Notes: generated by a model from the letters alone, not told the origin. DNA of 64,000 nucleotides from Pelobates cultripes (GCA_933207985.1 OW240914.1:283342581-283406580); one strand, 5' to 3'; shown: positions 21,542-34,439, numbered from the stretch's first letter. Program-made: numbers and translations.

Positions 21542-24500
21542 CATAGTCAAATTAGTTAAGACTGTGCAGAATACAATGCATCGGTGAATGTAACATCTCC
21601 CTAGGGGTCCTTCTTTTCAAGAACAATTCACACCACTTATAAGATTACCAGCTTTGGATCTAATAAATGGTTCTACGAAGGACTATGAACAGTGTGATTT
21701 TATTTTTCCAGTTTGAAGAACTTCTGTGACTAAGGCCTATACTAATACAAGCTTCTAAAATGCATTTGCACAGTTCTGCACACAATTATGAAATAGAAAT
21801 GTCATGACATAATCATCTGCCGGCTTTTGATAGATATGTGGATAAATGCTATCTTACTTTGTATAAGTGTCCCCCTCATAGTGTTCAATAAAACACAGGT
21901 TACTTATAGCTGAGCTAAACAAGATATCACTGATCTAGCCTCCTATGGAAAGGTGCATGCGCAAATTCTGGTTACACAGACTCCACTGACTCTGTATTAG
22001 GAAATGATGCCTTCCTGTATCACAAATAGGACGATCGTGATCTCTCTCCTCATTAACAGGAAACTGGAACATTTGCAGCCAGTAAATTAAGCTACATAAA
22101 AACAATTCTACTGTATTTGGATACCATGCCAATGCTCGTTAAGCACTTAAAGTCATCGTCCCAGACAGTATCAGAATAAAAACTATAGTGTGTATTCACC
22201 AAACTAAGAATTGTGTGAAACTGGTAAATGAATTAAACATTTTGGGGCACAATTTCTCCAAAAGTTCTATTGGTGGATGATTTCCAAGTGTTATGGCCAT
22301 CGTACTCAAGGAAATCCATTCTCTATGTGACACTGATATGAGAAATCAAGAAATACTTTGAGGCAGCCAAATATACAGACAAAAGGAAAGGAGAGGATTG
22401 TTCACGTAAGTTGGACTGTCTCTGAGATCTGTGTATGAGCATGTGCAGAGCTGGCACAATGTGTTTCGGGAGAGGGACATATGTGCACTTGGTTGGCACA
22501 TCGATGCTACAGGTCAGGCTGCAATGAGAGTTTATACTAGCCTCACTGTCACTTTGATATAACTATTAAGATAAAAATGAATGTGTGGATGTAGATGAAA
22601 AGAGTACATTCAATGTACATTATTTTTTCACGCTGAACTGCTCACGGTTTATCAGATGAAGTCAAGTGCACTTAATTCAATCTAATTAGAACCTTCCCCA
22701 TATCTATTAAATATAGACAGTCATCACCTTGCTGTTAATTAAAGAGCACATGCTACATGAAACATTATTCTACAAAATAAACATAGAATTCTTTTAATTG
22801 TGAGCCAACAAGTTAGCGTCTATAATTTAGCTCCCTCTCAAAAAAGCTTAATAGTCAGTGGTTTAGAGTGATACTCTGAAGAGACAGCAGACAATTTTGG
22901 ACAGTGTGTGGGATTACAATAGCTACTTCATTCACAGATTAACATGTTCTAGCTACGGATTAACTAACATAGAAACAAAGATCCAAACAAAATAATATTA
23001 CCAGGGTTATACACTAAAGTGTGATTTAATATGTGATATTAATAAGTGTGATAATATGAAATTTGCTTACAATTCACGCTTTTAGGGATTTACCCCCAAA
23101 ACAACCGGATATTTGAAATGATTCATTTAATATCGGTTTTACTCATGGTTCAAGGGATTGTTCAGAACTAATTACATGTATATACGTATTAGTATAGCGT
23201 CCCCAATGATACCACAATGTTTGTGTAATGCATTGATCAGTAATGGATTATTTTGCTTGATAAATATTTCACTGGAAAAACATGAGAAAGACATACAAGG
23301 TCATTACAGCCAGAGGACACGGGAAATAAAACACTTTTGGTTTCAAATTCCTTATAATGTGAAAAGCTTGGGAAACCATGTAATTGAAAAGATGCCTGAT
23401 ACATTATTTAGCAAGTAAGATTTTCTTTAGAGGAACAGCAATTAACAGGTGACACTTTTAGTGCTTAAGTTGCACTTATACAGTGACACCTAACCTCAGC
23501 ACCCCACTTCCTGCAAACTTTTACTCCCATGAAGTCCAGTTAAAATCTTCCAGATTTGGCAATAAAGACTTGACTTTCAATTCTATGGCAAGACACTATG
23601 CAGACCCTTACTAAGGGATTCTATTATAGAAGATAAACTGAAGATGAACAAGGTTTAAATATAATATGTAGAGATTGTGATCTTGGTTCTTCAGATTTCT
23701 TTATTTTTGGAAACTTTACAAACAAGCTGTCAGCTCCTGTCCTTCTTTGATAAGACTATGACATCCCAGAATACACATTAAACAATCTGATATTGGCCAC
23801 TGAATATTACTATTCCACTCGTTCAACAGCTGCGGACAAAGGTTAACGCAACCTGTCAGCATCAGAGCCCAAATCTAGCAGATGCAATAATATCCGTCAC
23901 ATTTTGTTTTAGTCATACATATGAAAATCTGTAACTGTGGCCTGCTATGGCAGCCCAGCTGTTGGAACGGAACTCCCAAACATTTTAGAAAATCTCGGGG
24001 AAAACATAAACCTGCGAATTATGGGTCTTGTGTGTCTACAGCCGGTAAAGAGACTTACAGCTGCTTATGTACTTCAATAATATAAATATATGAATAGTGT
24101 TGGAAGAATAATGTATTCCCTGGAGTTCCAGGTGGGTGAATTTGTCAGTGCTCCCTTAATTGTTGCTTAACATTAATGTGTTCAATGTCACAGCTTTAGA
24201 CTGTTAAGTAATAAAAGCCCAGCAATTAGATGCTAATTAATAATTGCAAGAGAACAGGGCAACGCACAAGAAGGAAAACCATTTTACATAAATCAGTATT
24301 TTTGGGTTTTGATCTCTGTGCCAGCGTCTCTAATCTCAGAGAAGCATCAGAACGTACATGCCCTGGTTTGCCCCATATTAGTGCGAGCTATGTATTTTGG
24401 ACAGAAACTGCACTTATAAAGGAGTGTGCTGCTCGGAATCTCCAGCAGTCTGGGACTACTTGAAGACCCTAGTACTAACGCTAACCCTATCACACTAGTA

Positions 24501-24819
24501 AAAAGGTAAATTTGTGGACCATGTATGATAGGAACATGATAGAGCTATGCAATGCCAGGGATTTTGGTTTGTTTGAATAGTTTTAGCAGAAAATAAAAAA
24601 CTATTTGTCTGAACCAAATTTTGACTATGGTTTGTTTTGGATTATGGTTGCAAATGAAATTCGGACAAATCAATTTTATTTTTAACCTGTCACTCACTGA
24701 CGGCAACTTTAATGTTTTTTTTTATTTAGCCTTTTTTGGGGCTGGAGAAAAGAAATGTTTGAAAGAAATAAGACATCTAATGGTAATTATAATTTCTTTC
24801 TCAGCGGGGATGTAAACTG
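21542..24819. other. no gene; AT-rich intron, 3.3 kb
   Basis: I see no sustained coding frame, RNA gene or obvious transposon. This is one of the longest repeat-poor stretches of the intron, so it is a reasonable place to test for conserved non-coding elements. Confidence 0.45.
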
Positions 24820-25345
24820 CCCTACATTTTAAGGGGTGCACAATAGTATGTTGGCCCCATGTATATTATACTATCAGCCCCCACCTGCCGCTCCCAGGTG
24901 GGGGGGGGAAATAAATAAAGGGTCAATAGTCCCCACCATTATTATAAATACAGCACCCACCCAAGGTCGTGTGTAGGGGCATATTAGATTCACCCATTAT
25001 CATTAGAGGCAATGTTTGCATATCTCTAGTGGCTGTTTTCCTGATAGCCACTAGGGGCACGTCGGACCCAATAGCCGAGTTAAACTGAGCTGTTCAATCA
25101 GATGGTCCCATAGAGACCATATGATTGGCATAGTGCTGCTATTTGCCATATGGGTGCAGTAGTCTCCCAATGTTTCCCTAGGGGGAAACATTGAATCAAC
25201 AGAAATCATCTTCACTTCTCAATTCTCTCAAAAAGATGGAGTATTATTGTAGAGACAGGTGAAGCGAGGGCTGAAAGGCAAGTATTACTGATCTTTCAAA
25301 CCCTCACATGTTTGTATTCCTAACACTATAGTGTTTCTTTAAGAA
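24820..25345. mobile_element. probable old TTAA-type MITE
   Basis: The right end CACTATAGTGTTTCTTTAAG (25326-25345) matches the common MITE terminus. The body contains GCCACTAGGGGCAC and a CACCTGCC...CAGGTGGG hairpin. A left end near 24828 (TTTTAAGGGGTGCACAATAG) is possible but diverged. Confidence 0.4.
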
Positions 25346-25589
25346 TTCGGAAATTCTGTATAATCAAGTTGGCTGAAGAGATGGTGGTCCCTGGGTACTG
25401 GGAGGGCCGTGATTTTTGTCAAAATGCTCCATAACAGTTTGACAAAAATAAAATAAAAAAAAAGATCATAAAAAGGGTGGGGGATATACACTTGGAAGCA
25501 CAACCACTACAGTAAGTAGCAGTAAGTAAAATGTAGCTTTAAGTGTCTCTGTAATTCATAAAATGCTATGAGGGAGCCTATAAAGTTCA

Positions 25590-25876
25590 TGACTGCTGAC
25601 CCCGGCCAAAAACCCCCACCACCCGTTGCCCAATAAATACACAACACCTTTTGTATGGGTAAGGGCAACAGCCACAGCTTTATTAATAGATTATTAATAA
25701 ATTATCGCCAGCGTCCACAACCTGTCAGCTGTTGGGGGATTACCAACAGACAGCTCTATCAAAATGACCCACGAGTCCGGAGCAGCCTGCCCCCGCCATC
25801 AGCTCTCAGCAGGCTGCGACTCCTCAAGCCGCTTGGGCACTTCCTTCCAATTCTCTTCGCTGGCCAGGACTACCGC
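25590..25876. repeat. Ngaro split direct repeat A1
   Basis: Begins TGACTGCTGACCCCGGCC and ends GGCCAGGACTACCGC. It matches 26123-26384, with a 12-bp longer stretch near TTATTAATAGATTATTAATA and an extra stretch around AGCAGGCTGCGACTC. Confidence 0.9.
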
Positions 25877-25966
25877 AAGCTGTGACAAAACAAAGGAAAC
25901 AACAGCACACAACCAACAGCAACACCATCGTAAACATGTTTTGGGTGGGCGGGCGGGCGGGAAGCT

Positions 25967-26121
25967 AGCAACACTACACCTCTGCCCGGGAACTGGTGAG
26001 TACCCTCCCCTTTCTCCCCTTCTCAATGTACCCCGGGTGCCACAATGTATCGCCTTATGAACCAACCCCTTATCCCTGCCAGCAGTCATGTCCTCCATTC
26101 CTTATGTTTCCAGGGAGGTAC
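25967..26121. repeat. Ngaro split direct repeat B1
   Basis: Begins AGCAACACTACACCTCTGCC and ends TTTCCAGGGAGGTAC. It matches 30916-31070 with very few differences (CTCAATG/CTTAATG, CCCCGGG/CCCAGGG, TATCGCC/TATCCCC, CTCCATT/CTCCCTT). Confidence 0.9.
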
Positions 26122-26122
26122 T

Positions 26123-26384
26123 TGACTGCTGACCCCGGCCAAAAACCCCCACCACCTGTTGCCCAATAAATACACAACACCTTTTGTATGGGTAAGGGCA
26201 ACGGCCACAGCATTATTAATGGATTATCGCCAGTATCCACAACCTGTCAGCTGTTGGGGGATTACCAACAGACAGCTCTATCAAAATGACCCACGAGTCT
26301 AGAGCAGCCTGCCCCCGCCATCAGCAACTCCCCAAGCCGCTTGGGCACTTCCTTCAAATGCTCTTCGCTGGCCAGGACTACCGC
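26123..26384. repeat. Ngaro split direct repeat A2
   Basis: Second copy of repeat A, immediately after B1. The boundary GGTACT|TGACTGCTG joins B to A as expected for the B1-A2 junction. Confidence 0.9.
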
Positions 26385-26464
26385 CACCGCGGTTCCTCCC
26401 TACCTACTCCCCTGGGAGGGACCGCGCCCCCCGCAGCCAGCGCCTCCTCAATACCAGACTGTAG

Positions 26465-27019
26465 TCACGCATTTAGGATATCAAACCCTATGAGGGAGAG
26501 GTGTACCCCATCCTTACGCATCAGGTTGGAATTGTTCCGTTCCAATTCTTTGTGCCTAACGTCAAACCCGCCGATGCGGCGGACAAATTTTCCAATGGCC
26601 ACATTTAGCTTGCGCCTACTACACTCCACGCCCTTTGCATGAGGAAGCGAACGCCAACACGGCCTGGACACTATGTCCGACCAAGTAAGGGTCAACTCGG
26701 TGAAGAGGGCCATACAACGAGCCAGATCATGCCTAATTGCATGCAGGAAGTCCACTGACCTGCTGCGCCCTAGGTCATTACCCCCTGCATGAATAACTAT
26801 AGTCACTGGCCCCGACACGTACCTACGAAGGGATACACACTTGGAATACATCTGCTGCCATAACATAACCCTAATACCCCTCCACCTTACCCTGGCTATA
26901 TCGTAGGGAAAACCCAAATTTCTCCCATAGGGATGCTCATCAGCTCGCCACGCTGCCCAATACACAAATGAATGTCCCAGTATCCAAATGCAGCGGGGCC
27001 GAGGACCTACGGAGAAAAT
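26465..27019 (-). pseudogene. SGNH-type hydrolase domain of the Ngaro element
   Basis: The open frame runs on the minus strand from about 27019. It contains the serine block WILGHSFVYWAAW, then GFPYDIARVRWRGIRVMLW, the GND block VIHAGGNDLGR and the catalytic DGVHLS block near the C-terminus. Glycine, asparagine, Asp and His positions fit the SGNH fold, so the active site looks intact. Ngaro and related elements are known to carry such domains, but their role in retrotransposition is not established. The frame follows the recombinase stop closely. TTTTCTCCGTAG just upstream resembles a splice acceptor, so it might be expressed from a spliced RNA; this is inference. The ATG-like start at 26965 (GTG) lies after the catalytic serine and cannot be the true start. 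Confidence 0.8.
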
Positions 27020-27027
27020 GCATTATA

Positions 27028-27925
27028 GTAAATGAGGTCTGACATAGGACCTGTAGCGGTTTGAACCCCATCTACAAAAGCGCTGAATCGCTGCGTCCGA
27101 GTAACCCCACAAACTAGCCTGGGTGGCTTCTCCTATCCGAAAAGAATGAGCCGAGTACGAGCGAGGATTTACCCCGCACTCAGCCAGCGCAGCACGGAAC
27201 CTGGCCGAGAACTGCTAGTGCGTGAGGGGGGACCCATGCCTATGAACCAGAAAGGAGAGACACCACACTGGCCTAATCTGCAAATAATCCAAGAAAAGAC
27301 GGACTGGACAAAACACGCCACCTGTTGCGCCGATACGTACCCACGAACCCCTACCTACCTGGTCCGTCTTGGAACGCCTGATGAAGACATCTACATAGTC
27401 CTCGGACCACCGGATATCCGCCAGCAAAAGCGGACCGACCGCCCTATGGTTGCGTGCAACCAATTCGCCCACCCGAAAAGCTCCAAAAAAAACAGAATGC
27501 AAATGAAACCCGAAATAATGAGGCTTCGTAGTCCGAGAAGCAAACCGCCCCCAGGGCCGACTGGATCCGTCCCAGCATGTCGGCTGACACTGAGCGGCGG
27601 CGGTCTGGGACCCTCCTAAATCTCCAACCCCGGATAACTCGCTGGATACCAAACCACAGTGAAATGTCTTGCCATCCCATAAACCGACACAGAAAAGATA
27701 GAGCGGTCAATGACTTTTCGGCTGCAGAGCAGGACTTACCCTGCGCAAACCGTCTCCAGCATCGCCAGATTTGCCTCCAATCTCCCGGACTCCAACCCCA
27801 GCACCAGGCACTGCGACAACGAGGACAGCCATGTCCGCCAGATGGCTTGATATGCTTTACACGTAGAGTCAGATAAGGAGTCCGACACCAAGCTTCTCAA
27901 TCCTCCAAACCGATCTCCCATAAGG
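27028..27925 (-). pseudogene. tyrosine recombinase of the Ngaro element, frameshifted
   Basis: The N-terminal part reads LVSDSLSDSTCKAYQAIWRT (core-binding domain). The catalytic domain continues RRVPDRRRSVSADMLGRI, SALGAVCFSDYEASLFRVSF, then in another frame FGAFRVGELVARNH (first Arg) and YVDVFIRRSKTDQVGRG. The C-terminal box HSFRIGEATQASLWGYSD (HxxR) is followed by NRYRSYVRPHLL with the probable Tyr nucleophile. At least two frameshifts interrupt it, one at an A8 run near 27490. Recombinases of this type insert DIRS-order elements without target duplication. Confidence 0.83.
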
Positions 27926-28500
27926 AAACCGAGAAAGAGAGTCAGCTACCACGTTATGAACACCCGGGACATGACATGCTTTAATCCAAATATTACATTT
28001 TAAGGAAAGGAGGACCAACCGGCGCAGCAGCGCAAGAACCGGAGGGGAACTGGAGGAGGAGCGGTTTATCACATGGACAACACTCATGTTGTCCGTGTGA
28101 AAAACCACTGTCTTGTTGCCAAGAGCCTCCCCCAGAGCTCCAAGGAGACCACGATGGGAAACAGCTCTAAAAACGTCAGATTTCGCATCACGTCCAAGTC
28201 CAGCCATTTTGCTGGCCATGCCTCCGCGCACTATTTGCCCTGGAAGTATGTCCCAAACCCCACGATGCTGGACGCGTCCGTGAAGAGGTTCAACTCTGAG
28301 TTAGACGCAGCCTCCAGCAACCAGCAGGAGCGACCATTGTAGAGCTCCACACCTGAAGGTCCGCGCGCAAACGCTGTGTGACCCGGATAAAATGAAAGGG
28401 CTCCCGAACCCCTACCGTGGACAGAGAAAGACACCTGCAGAAAGCCCACCCCATGGGAAGAACTCAGCACGCGAAGGCCAAGTGCCCCAGAAGCACCTGC
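27869..28500 (-). pseudogene. RNase H domain of the Ngaro element, frameshifted
   Basis: Two overlapping minus frames read LNLFTDASSIVGFGTYFQGK (first catalytic Asp in TDAS) and FHTDNMSVVHVINRSSS (Asp in TDN), then IWIKACHVPGVHNVVADSLS (final Asp). This is the DIRS/Ngaro RNase H. A frameshift near 28231 separates them. It joins RT upstream and the recombinase downstream. Confidence 0.82.
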
Positions 28501-28502
28501 AT

Positions 28503-29290
28503 TTATCGCAACTGTACTTTCCTCGCCCCGCGAACCAGGTCAATCAGTCGCAAGAGGATTGACAATTTTTCTTCCGGCAGACGGAAAACCATACCGACAG
28601 AGTCGATCTCTATCCCTAGAAACGACAGAACCTGAACCGGGCCCACCGTCTTAGCCTCCGCGACGGGGACCCCGAAATATCCCATGACTGCCCGAAACGT
28701 TTGTAAGAGCCGCTCACACTCACCCGAAGCCGGTGGGCCGACGAATAGAAAGTCATCCAGATAATATGTAGCCGATGCCAAACCCGCTTCCTGTCTTGTA
28801 ACCCATTCCAGAAAACACGAAAACATTTCAAAATAAAAACAAGAAATTGCACAGCCCATGGGTAAACACGTCGTAGTAAAAAATAAAAAAAACCCGGAAA
28901 GAACAGCCTAACAGATGAAAACAGGAGTGGTGAACAGGCAAAAGACGGAAAGCTGATGGGATGTCGGATTTTGCCAACAAAGCACCTTGACCGGCACGAC
29001 AAACCAACTCCAAAGCCCTGTCGAATGACGTGTTTTGCACGCGACAAATGTCCTTTCCAATGGCATCATTTACCAACCCACCCGACAGATAAGACAGGTG
29101 CAGGATCAACCGAAAGGAACCCGGTTCCTTTTTGGGAACCAGGCCCAGAGGGGAGATGCGTAAATTAGAAAAAGGTGGAGCAGTAAATGGGCCTGCCATG
29201 TGTCCCGCCTGCACCTCAACATGCAACTTTTCTTGCAAAATCTCCAGAAACCTACCTGAAAACTGTCGAACAAGGTCTGCGCATCGCGAC
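28503..29290 (-). pseudogene. reverse transcriptase of the Ngaro element, frameshifted
   Basis: The first part reads ISPLGLVPKKEPGSFRLILH and LLAKSDIPSAFRLLPVH (palm Asp). The second part reads MGCAISCFYFEMFSCFLEW, then ATYYLDDFLFVGPP with the catalytic LDD box and VLSFLGIEIDSVGMVFRLP. The two parts are in different frames, and the break lies in a run of eight T (minus strand) near 28885. The domain is otherwise complete. Confidence 0.85.
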
Positions 29291-29990
29291 CTCTATGATA
29301 CAGGGCGAGCCAAGGGCACATCCTTAGGACGTCCACCGGCGTCCTCTCCCCTAGGTACGTCGTCTCAAGAGGGACCCTTACCGGACACTGGCTTCCCCTT
29401 TCTGAAGCAGCGCACAGCTGGGTGCGCTTCTCGCAGTGTGCAAATTCGTGGCGAAACCTACAGGAGCTGTACCAGCGGCAGTGGCTCTCGTTAAAGAGCC
29501 AACACACCCCTTTCTATTGCCCTGCAGAGGAGCCGGAAGTCCCTCCAGCAGGCCCGGGAAAGGGGGATGGTCTACTGGGAGTCATAATTAACAGCCAGAG
29601 ACTACCATCCTGAATGTCGAAATCCATACCTGGGCACACCGCCATTTTTGGACTAAATTGCTGTCCCCCCCGGTCGAGGTAGCCAAATAGTGAAGGGACC
29701 TTGTCAGGGAAACGGCACACCAGGATGCTTGAGAAAACATTAAAACCTTGCAACCAGTTGCCAAAGGTCCTGGGGATATGCTTACCCTTATCCGCCTCTG
29801 GGACTTCACCGCGGCGCGGTCTGTCCACGGAATCCTTGTCGGGAGAGACCAAGGACAGCAGATCCACGTACTCGCCTCTCCAAATTTTTTCCTGGATATC
29901 TTGCGGAACATGCAACCCCAAAGGAGCCAGCTCACATCCCACGGTACCTGCGCGAAATGCCCCTGTGGCCGGGTGACCCATTGAAACCTG
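29290..29990 (-). pseudogene. gag of the Ngaro element, broken
   Basis: The N-terminal part reads LGLHVPQDIQEKIWRGEYVD, LLSLVSPDKDSVDRPRRGEV and IPRTFGNWLQGFNVFSSILV. It is followed by a cysteine-rich piece (CRWYSSCRFRHEFAHCEKR) that resembles the zinc-binding end of such gag proteins. The frame breaks near 29510. The gag start cannot be fixed; frames above 29990 do not clearly continue it. Confidence 0.7.
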
Positions 29991-30915
29991 AACCCCTGGA
30001 TCCTGAACCCCAGAATGTAAGGTCCCTCCATGCAGCCCTGCGCTGTGAGCCTGCTATCCTGCCCTATGGAGTCCCTACTCCCAGTAAGCTCCTGTGGAAA
30101 CCTATCCACTGGGGTCCTAAGCAGGCGCAACCACTCCCCTGGGTGCTCTAGGGCACCAGTGCCGGCGCTAGTCAACTCACCGAACCGCAGGCACCGGAAG
30201 CTCCTCTTCCTCCGATACAGACTCTGACCTGGATCTTCTCCGGTTGTCAATTGCAGGACCTGAGTTGCTCTCCAGGTGAATGTTTCCAAATCCGGCTGCC
30301 TGGGAGTGATGGGAGTGCCTCCTACTGGGTGTCCGGCTGTTCCCTCTCTTTTCTGCCTACCTCCCTCTGCGTCCGACGCCCTGAGACATGCCCAGGGCGC
30401 CGACGGTGCACCTCACTTCCAGGTTCGCCAACTGATGACATCCGCCATGTTCAAGGGCGCCGACGCTTACCGTCATTTCTGGTGTCCTCTGTCTTCCCGC
30501 CATTTGGACCGGAAGAGACGGCGGACTCACCACCACCTTGTCCCTCAACGATGCCGCCATTATCCGGCTCACTCTTCCCCGAACTGGTGAAGTCCTGGCA
30601 GTGAAGATCCGCTCCCCTCGCTGCCAACCACGCTGTCTGGACACCGAACTCTGTGACAAGCGCATAGGAGGCCTGAAACGCCGGGCTCTCCTACCTCCCT
30701 CGGGCACATCCGGTGATCACCTCAGCCAACGATCCGGCTCCATGGTACTCCAGGTACACCTGTAACAAGGCTACCACCGCATCTCTGGACACCGCTGCCA
30801 TTCTCCCGATACCAGCTAAGTACTCAATGAAGATTTCAAATGGCGTGAAAATAGCTAATTGAGCTATATAATTATTATATGCAGAATATAATATTATTTC
30901 TTTATAAGCTTAATA
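29991..30915 (-). other. 5' untranslated region of the Ngaro element
   Basis: GC-richer sequence between gag and repeat B2. Overlapping frames exist on both strands but none resembles a known protein, and I treat them as chance or as decayed gag. Confidence 0.4.
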
Positions 30916-31070
30916 AGCAACACTACACCTCTGCCCGGGAACTGGTGAGTACCCTCCCCTTTCTCCCCTTCTTAATGTACCCAGGGTGCCACAATGTATC
31001 CCCTTATGAACCAACCCCTTATCCCTGCCAGCAGTCATGTCCTCCCTTCCTTATGTTTCCAGGGAGGTAC
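30916..31070. repeat. Ngaro split direct repeat B2
   Basis: Terminal copy of repeat B at the far end of the element, next to the MITE that starts at 31071. It is separated from B1 by the coding interior. Confidence 0.9.
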
Positions 31071-31590
31071 TAGGGACACTATAGTCACCTGAACAACTTT
31101 AGCTTAATGAAGCTGTTTTGGTGTATAGAACATGCCCTTGCAGCCTCACTGCTCAATCCTCTGCCATTTAGGAGTTAAATCCCTTTGTTTATGAACCCTA
31201 GTCACACCTCCCTGCATGTGACTTGCACAGCCTTCCATAAACACTTCCTGTAAAGAGAGCCCTATTTAGGCTTTCTTTATTGCAAGTTCTGCTTAATTAA
31301 GAATTTCTTATCCCCTGCTATGTTAATAGCTTGATAGACCCTGCAAGAGCCTCCTGTATGTGATTAAAGTTCAATTTAGAGATTGAGATACGATTATTTA
31401 AGGTAAATTACATCTGTTTGAAAGTGAAACCAGTTTTTTTTTTTTTTCATGCAGGCTCGGTCAATCATTGCCAGGGGAGGTGTGGCTAGGGCTGCATAAA
31501 CAGAAACAAAGTGATTTAACTCCTAAATGACAGTGAATTGAGCAGTGAAATTGCAGGGGAAAGTAATTTAGGTGACTATAGTGTTCCTTT
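31071..31590. mobile_element. TTAA-type MITE (family B), left TTAA lost
   Basis: From AGGGACACTATAGTCACC to GGTGACTATAGTGTTCCTTT. It is about 95% identical by eye to the complete copy at 51063-51620 but lacks a segment (ATGATCTATACACTAAAACT) near its right end. The Ngaro B2 repeat abuts its left end, so the Ngaro insertion may have removed the left TTAA. Confidence 0.8.
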
Positions 31591-34430
31591 CAGTATTATA
31601 GAAGTTGTGTATTGTCTGCATGCTATTTTTTTGACGAGTATTTTTTTTTGGTCAGAAGTATAGTGGCTCATGTGAGTCAAGTTTGTAGTTTGCATTTTGT
31701 TTCTTTGGCCCCACATTTAAATGACACAGGTTCCTGAAACCTCTTGTATGCTTCCTCAGAGGGCAAGCTATGACCCTCCATACATTTGACATGCTGATCA
31801 AACGTACTATTATCAATTGCAACAATTCACTCTCGCCTGATTCTTTTACCTTTCCTACATATGAAATCAAGCCTCCCCACCATCCCAGTTACGGCAGGAC
31901 AGTCCCTATTTTAGGGTTCTGTTCCACCATCCTGATTTTGTTCCCTGGTGTCCCGCTTATAGGGATGTTGCGGCCTATTGGGGGAAAAAAAAAACAAAAT
32001 TCTATCTTGTCACACAGATAGAAAATTCTATTTTATGTTATTAATCTAGAATGTTAGTAGAAATGGTCATACTTTATAGTGAAGAATGTGATTTACACCG
32101 TCCAGTATTGTGCATGATATTTAAACATATGTCAAATTTAAGTATATTCTGCTGTGAAAAGCACTTTGTCAACTCTATTACAAAAAAAAGAAAATATAAT
32201 ATTTGTTGCAGTTAAAATGTGTTGGATATTACAGCTTTCACACTTTTCATTCTCACAAATGACAAAAGTAATTTCCTCTAAAACTGTCAGGTTACCATTT
32301 GATCCAGTTTGTGTCAAACAGTGTCATGTGCGATGATTTGGCAATATAATTTGTTTCAGAATGACCAGGCAGGCAGCACCATGGGTCACGACTCATTCCA
32401 TTTAAATGTTGTACAGCAGCTTTTGCTATATTTACGGTTTACTATTTAACTTCTGTTGTATTTGTCTTTCGAGGCAAAAGTGATTCATCTCTATGCAAAT
32501 GCTGATGTCTAAAAAGAACGAATAACCTCCCAAGTGAGAAAATGGGATGCATACAAGGTAGGGGCCAAGTACTACAGGTCAAGCTCAATGCAGTGAAGTG
32601 ATTATCTTCTATACAAGAATAAAGTAAAATAAACAATGCTATTACAGCTCTTTATTCAACATTTAAAGGGAAATAATAAACACATAGAAATTCACGGAAG
32701 GCGTTATTGCAGTTCATACACTATCTGTAAATATCCTGGCAGTAAAACTTGAAAAACAAAAACAAAAAAAAAACACAACAACAAATATTTGGAGCAGCTA
32801 GTTTTAGTACAAACTATTTGCAAACAAACTCATATAGCCTTCCACTGACATATAAGGTGCATATGTTCATAAGCACCTCCTTCAACGTCATCCGATGGGG
32901 GGCTAATAGGAATGTGCAGTGAGCTCTGCGAGTGAGTGCATAAGACCCTTCCTGTAGGAAAGCACTTCTGCAATGAATGCTTCCCTATGGGGATTTAGAA
33001 GACGCTGGATGCCCTCATGCAGAGCATGAGTACTTCTAGCGTCAGTTAGGCGACTTTTGGCAGTCTTAGTCCTGCAATGTAATTATTCAGTTTCTCAAAA
33101 ACTGGCATGATTTCCATTGCAGGACTAAGGGCGACAGGGAAACAGCACCCAGACTACTTAAATGAGCCGAAGTGTTCTGGGTGCCTAAATTGACCCTTTA
33201 ACGACCACATGACGTTACATAAGTTGTAATCTCAAATTTTGCAAAGTTTTAGCTTTAAAACGATAATTTACTCTTTGCAATATTTATTTTCTAACATCTA
33301 AAAGTGTATTTTAATTCTAGACAAATTGGTGAATTTAACAATCAGGACTTATTAGTCAATCTATTTTGAGTTAATTTTCTTTAGTTGCACTTGTGCAGAA
33401 ATTATGCAAACATTTTCTTTCTTTCATATTTAATATTGTGTTATGTATACACATATAATACAAAAGAAAGCCCTATTGCTCCTTTAAAAAAACTGAGTGC
33501 CAGAAAGACCTCTGGGGTTAGTTCCGATACAATAATACACACATACCATTAACAATTCCTTATCTGAAATTACAACAAATTGTTTATTCTATTTTTTTTC
33601 TGTTATAAAAGGCTTTCAGTTGTACATTTGGAAGCTCCAAAGGTTTGCTTTTTAAGACATTCAGAAAAGCCATAAAAACACATTAATTATGTCAAGTAGC
33701 CATGCTTCATTTTTATGTTCTGCATACCTAATTTTTCCCCCATATAGATTTCAATCAACCATCACATTACTCTCATCCTTTTTAATCCCTTAATTTGCCC
33801 ATCATACCAACCCAGTTCCCATAATCCCCTTAAAACAACCCCACAGTCATATCATTCCCATAATCCTCTCAACACACCCAACTCCAATAATGTTACCCCA
33901 CTTCTGTAATCTCTCATCACCCATGTGGGAGGGAAGAACTGCTGGATCAGGTGCATAGACTGGGACACAAAGGGGCAGTTGATCATGCATTTGAAAAGGC
34001 CCAATTCACCTAAATGCATTAGCGGTCACTAAATTACATCAGTAACACATTTGATCACCCTAAGTGCTTCAGTAACCAAAAGAAAGCTCTTCATCTGTGG
34101 AAAAATGCTAGTTCCATCCAAGTCAGTGTTGTGTAAATCTAGGGTAGGCAACCAGGAGAAATGGCCTGTAGTTTAAGGGGTTGTAGAGTAGTTAAATTAT
34201 ATATGAACATACACTATACTGTGCTCTACTCACTGGGAGGTGAGGCCCTAACAACCTAGAGGTGGCCAGCCTAACAAGGCTGAGCCACCACTGGACCCCA
34301 GGGAAAGTCACCCTCCTTACGCTGCGGCAGTGTCTGCTCCCTATGAAGATATAGGCCATTAATGGAGATGCTTGTAATCTACACATCATGTTGGTGAAAT
34401 CAAGAGTTGATCAGATTGATGGATTAAAAG
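31591..34430. other. no gene; intron with a degenerate MITE end
   Basis: Near 33060-33201 are CTGCAATGTAATTATTCAG and CACCCAGACTACTT...GAAGTGTTCTGGGTG hairpins ending CCTAAATTGACCCTTTAA, a diverged TTAA-type MITE. The rest is AT-rich with no coding signal. Confidence 0.45.
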
Positions 34431-34439
34431 GTGTTTACA

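Larger units (their letters stand above)
25590..31070 (-). mobile_element. Ngaro-type (DIRS order) tyrosine-recombinase retrotransposon
   Basis: About 5.5 kb with split direct repeats: A1 (25590-25876), B1 (25967-26121), A2 (26123-26384), the coding interior, then B2 (30916-31070). Read on the minus strand this is B, coding region, A, B, A, the arrangement of Ngaro elements. The coding order is gag, RT, RNase H, tyrosine recombinase, SGNH hydrolase. There is no integrase and no target duplication, as expected when a recombinase does the insertion. All domains can be recognised, but each frame carries at least one frameshift, so this copy is inactive. Confidence 0.87.

Noticed and set aside
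25655..30765. Many plus-strand frames within the Ngaro element
   Set aside because: They overlap the recognisable minus-strand gag, RT, RNase H, recombinase and hydrolase and show no family motifs.
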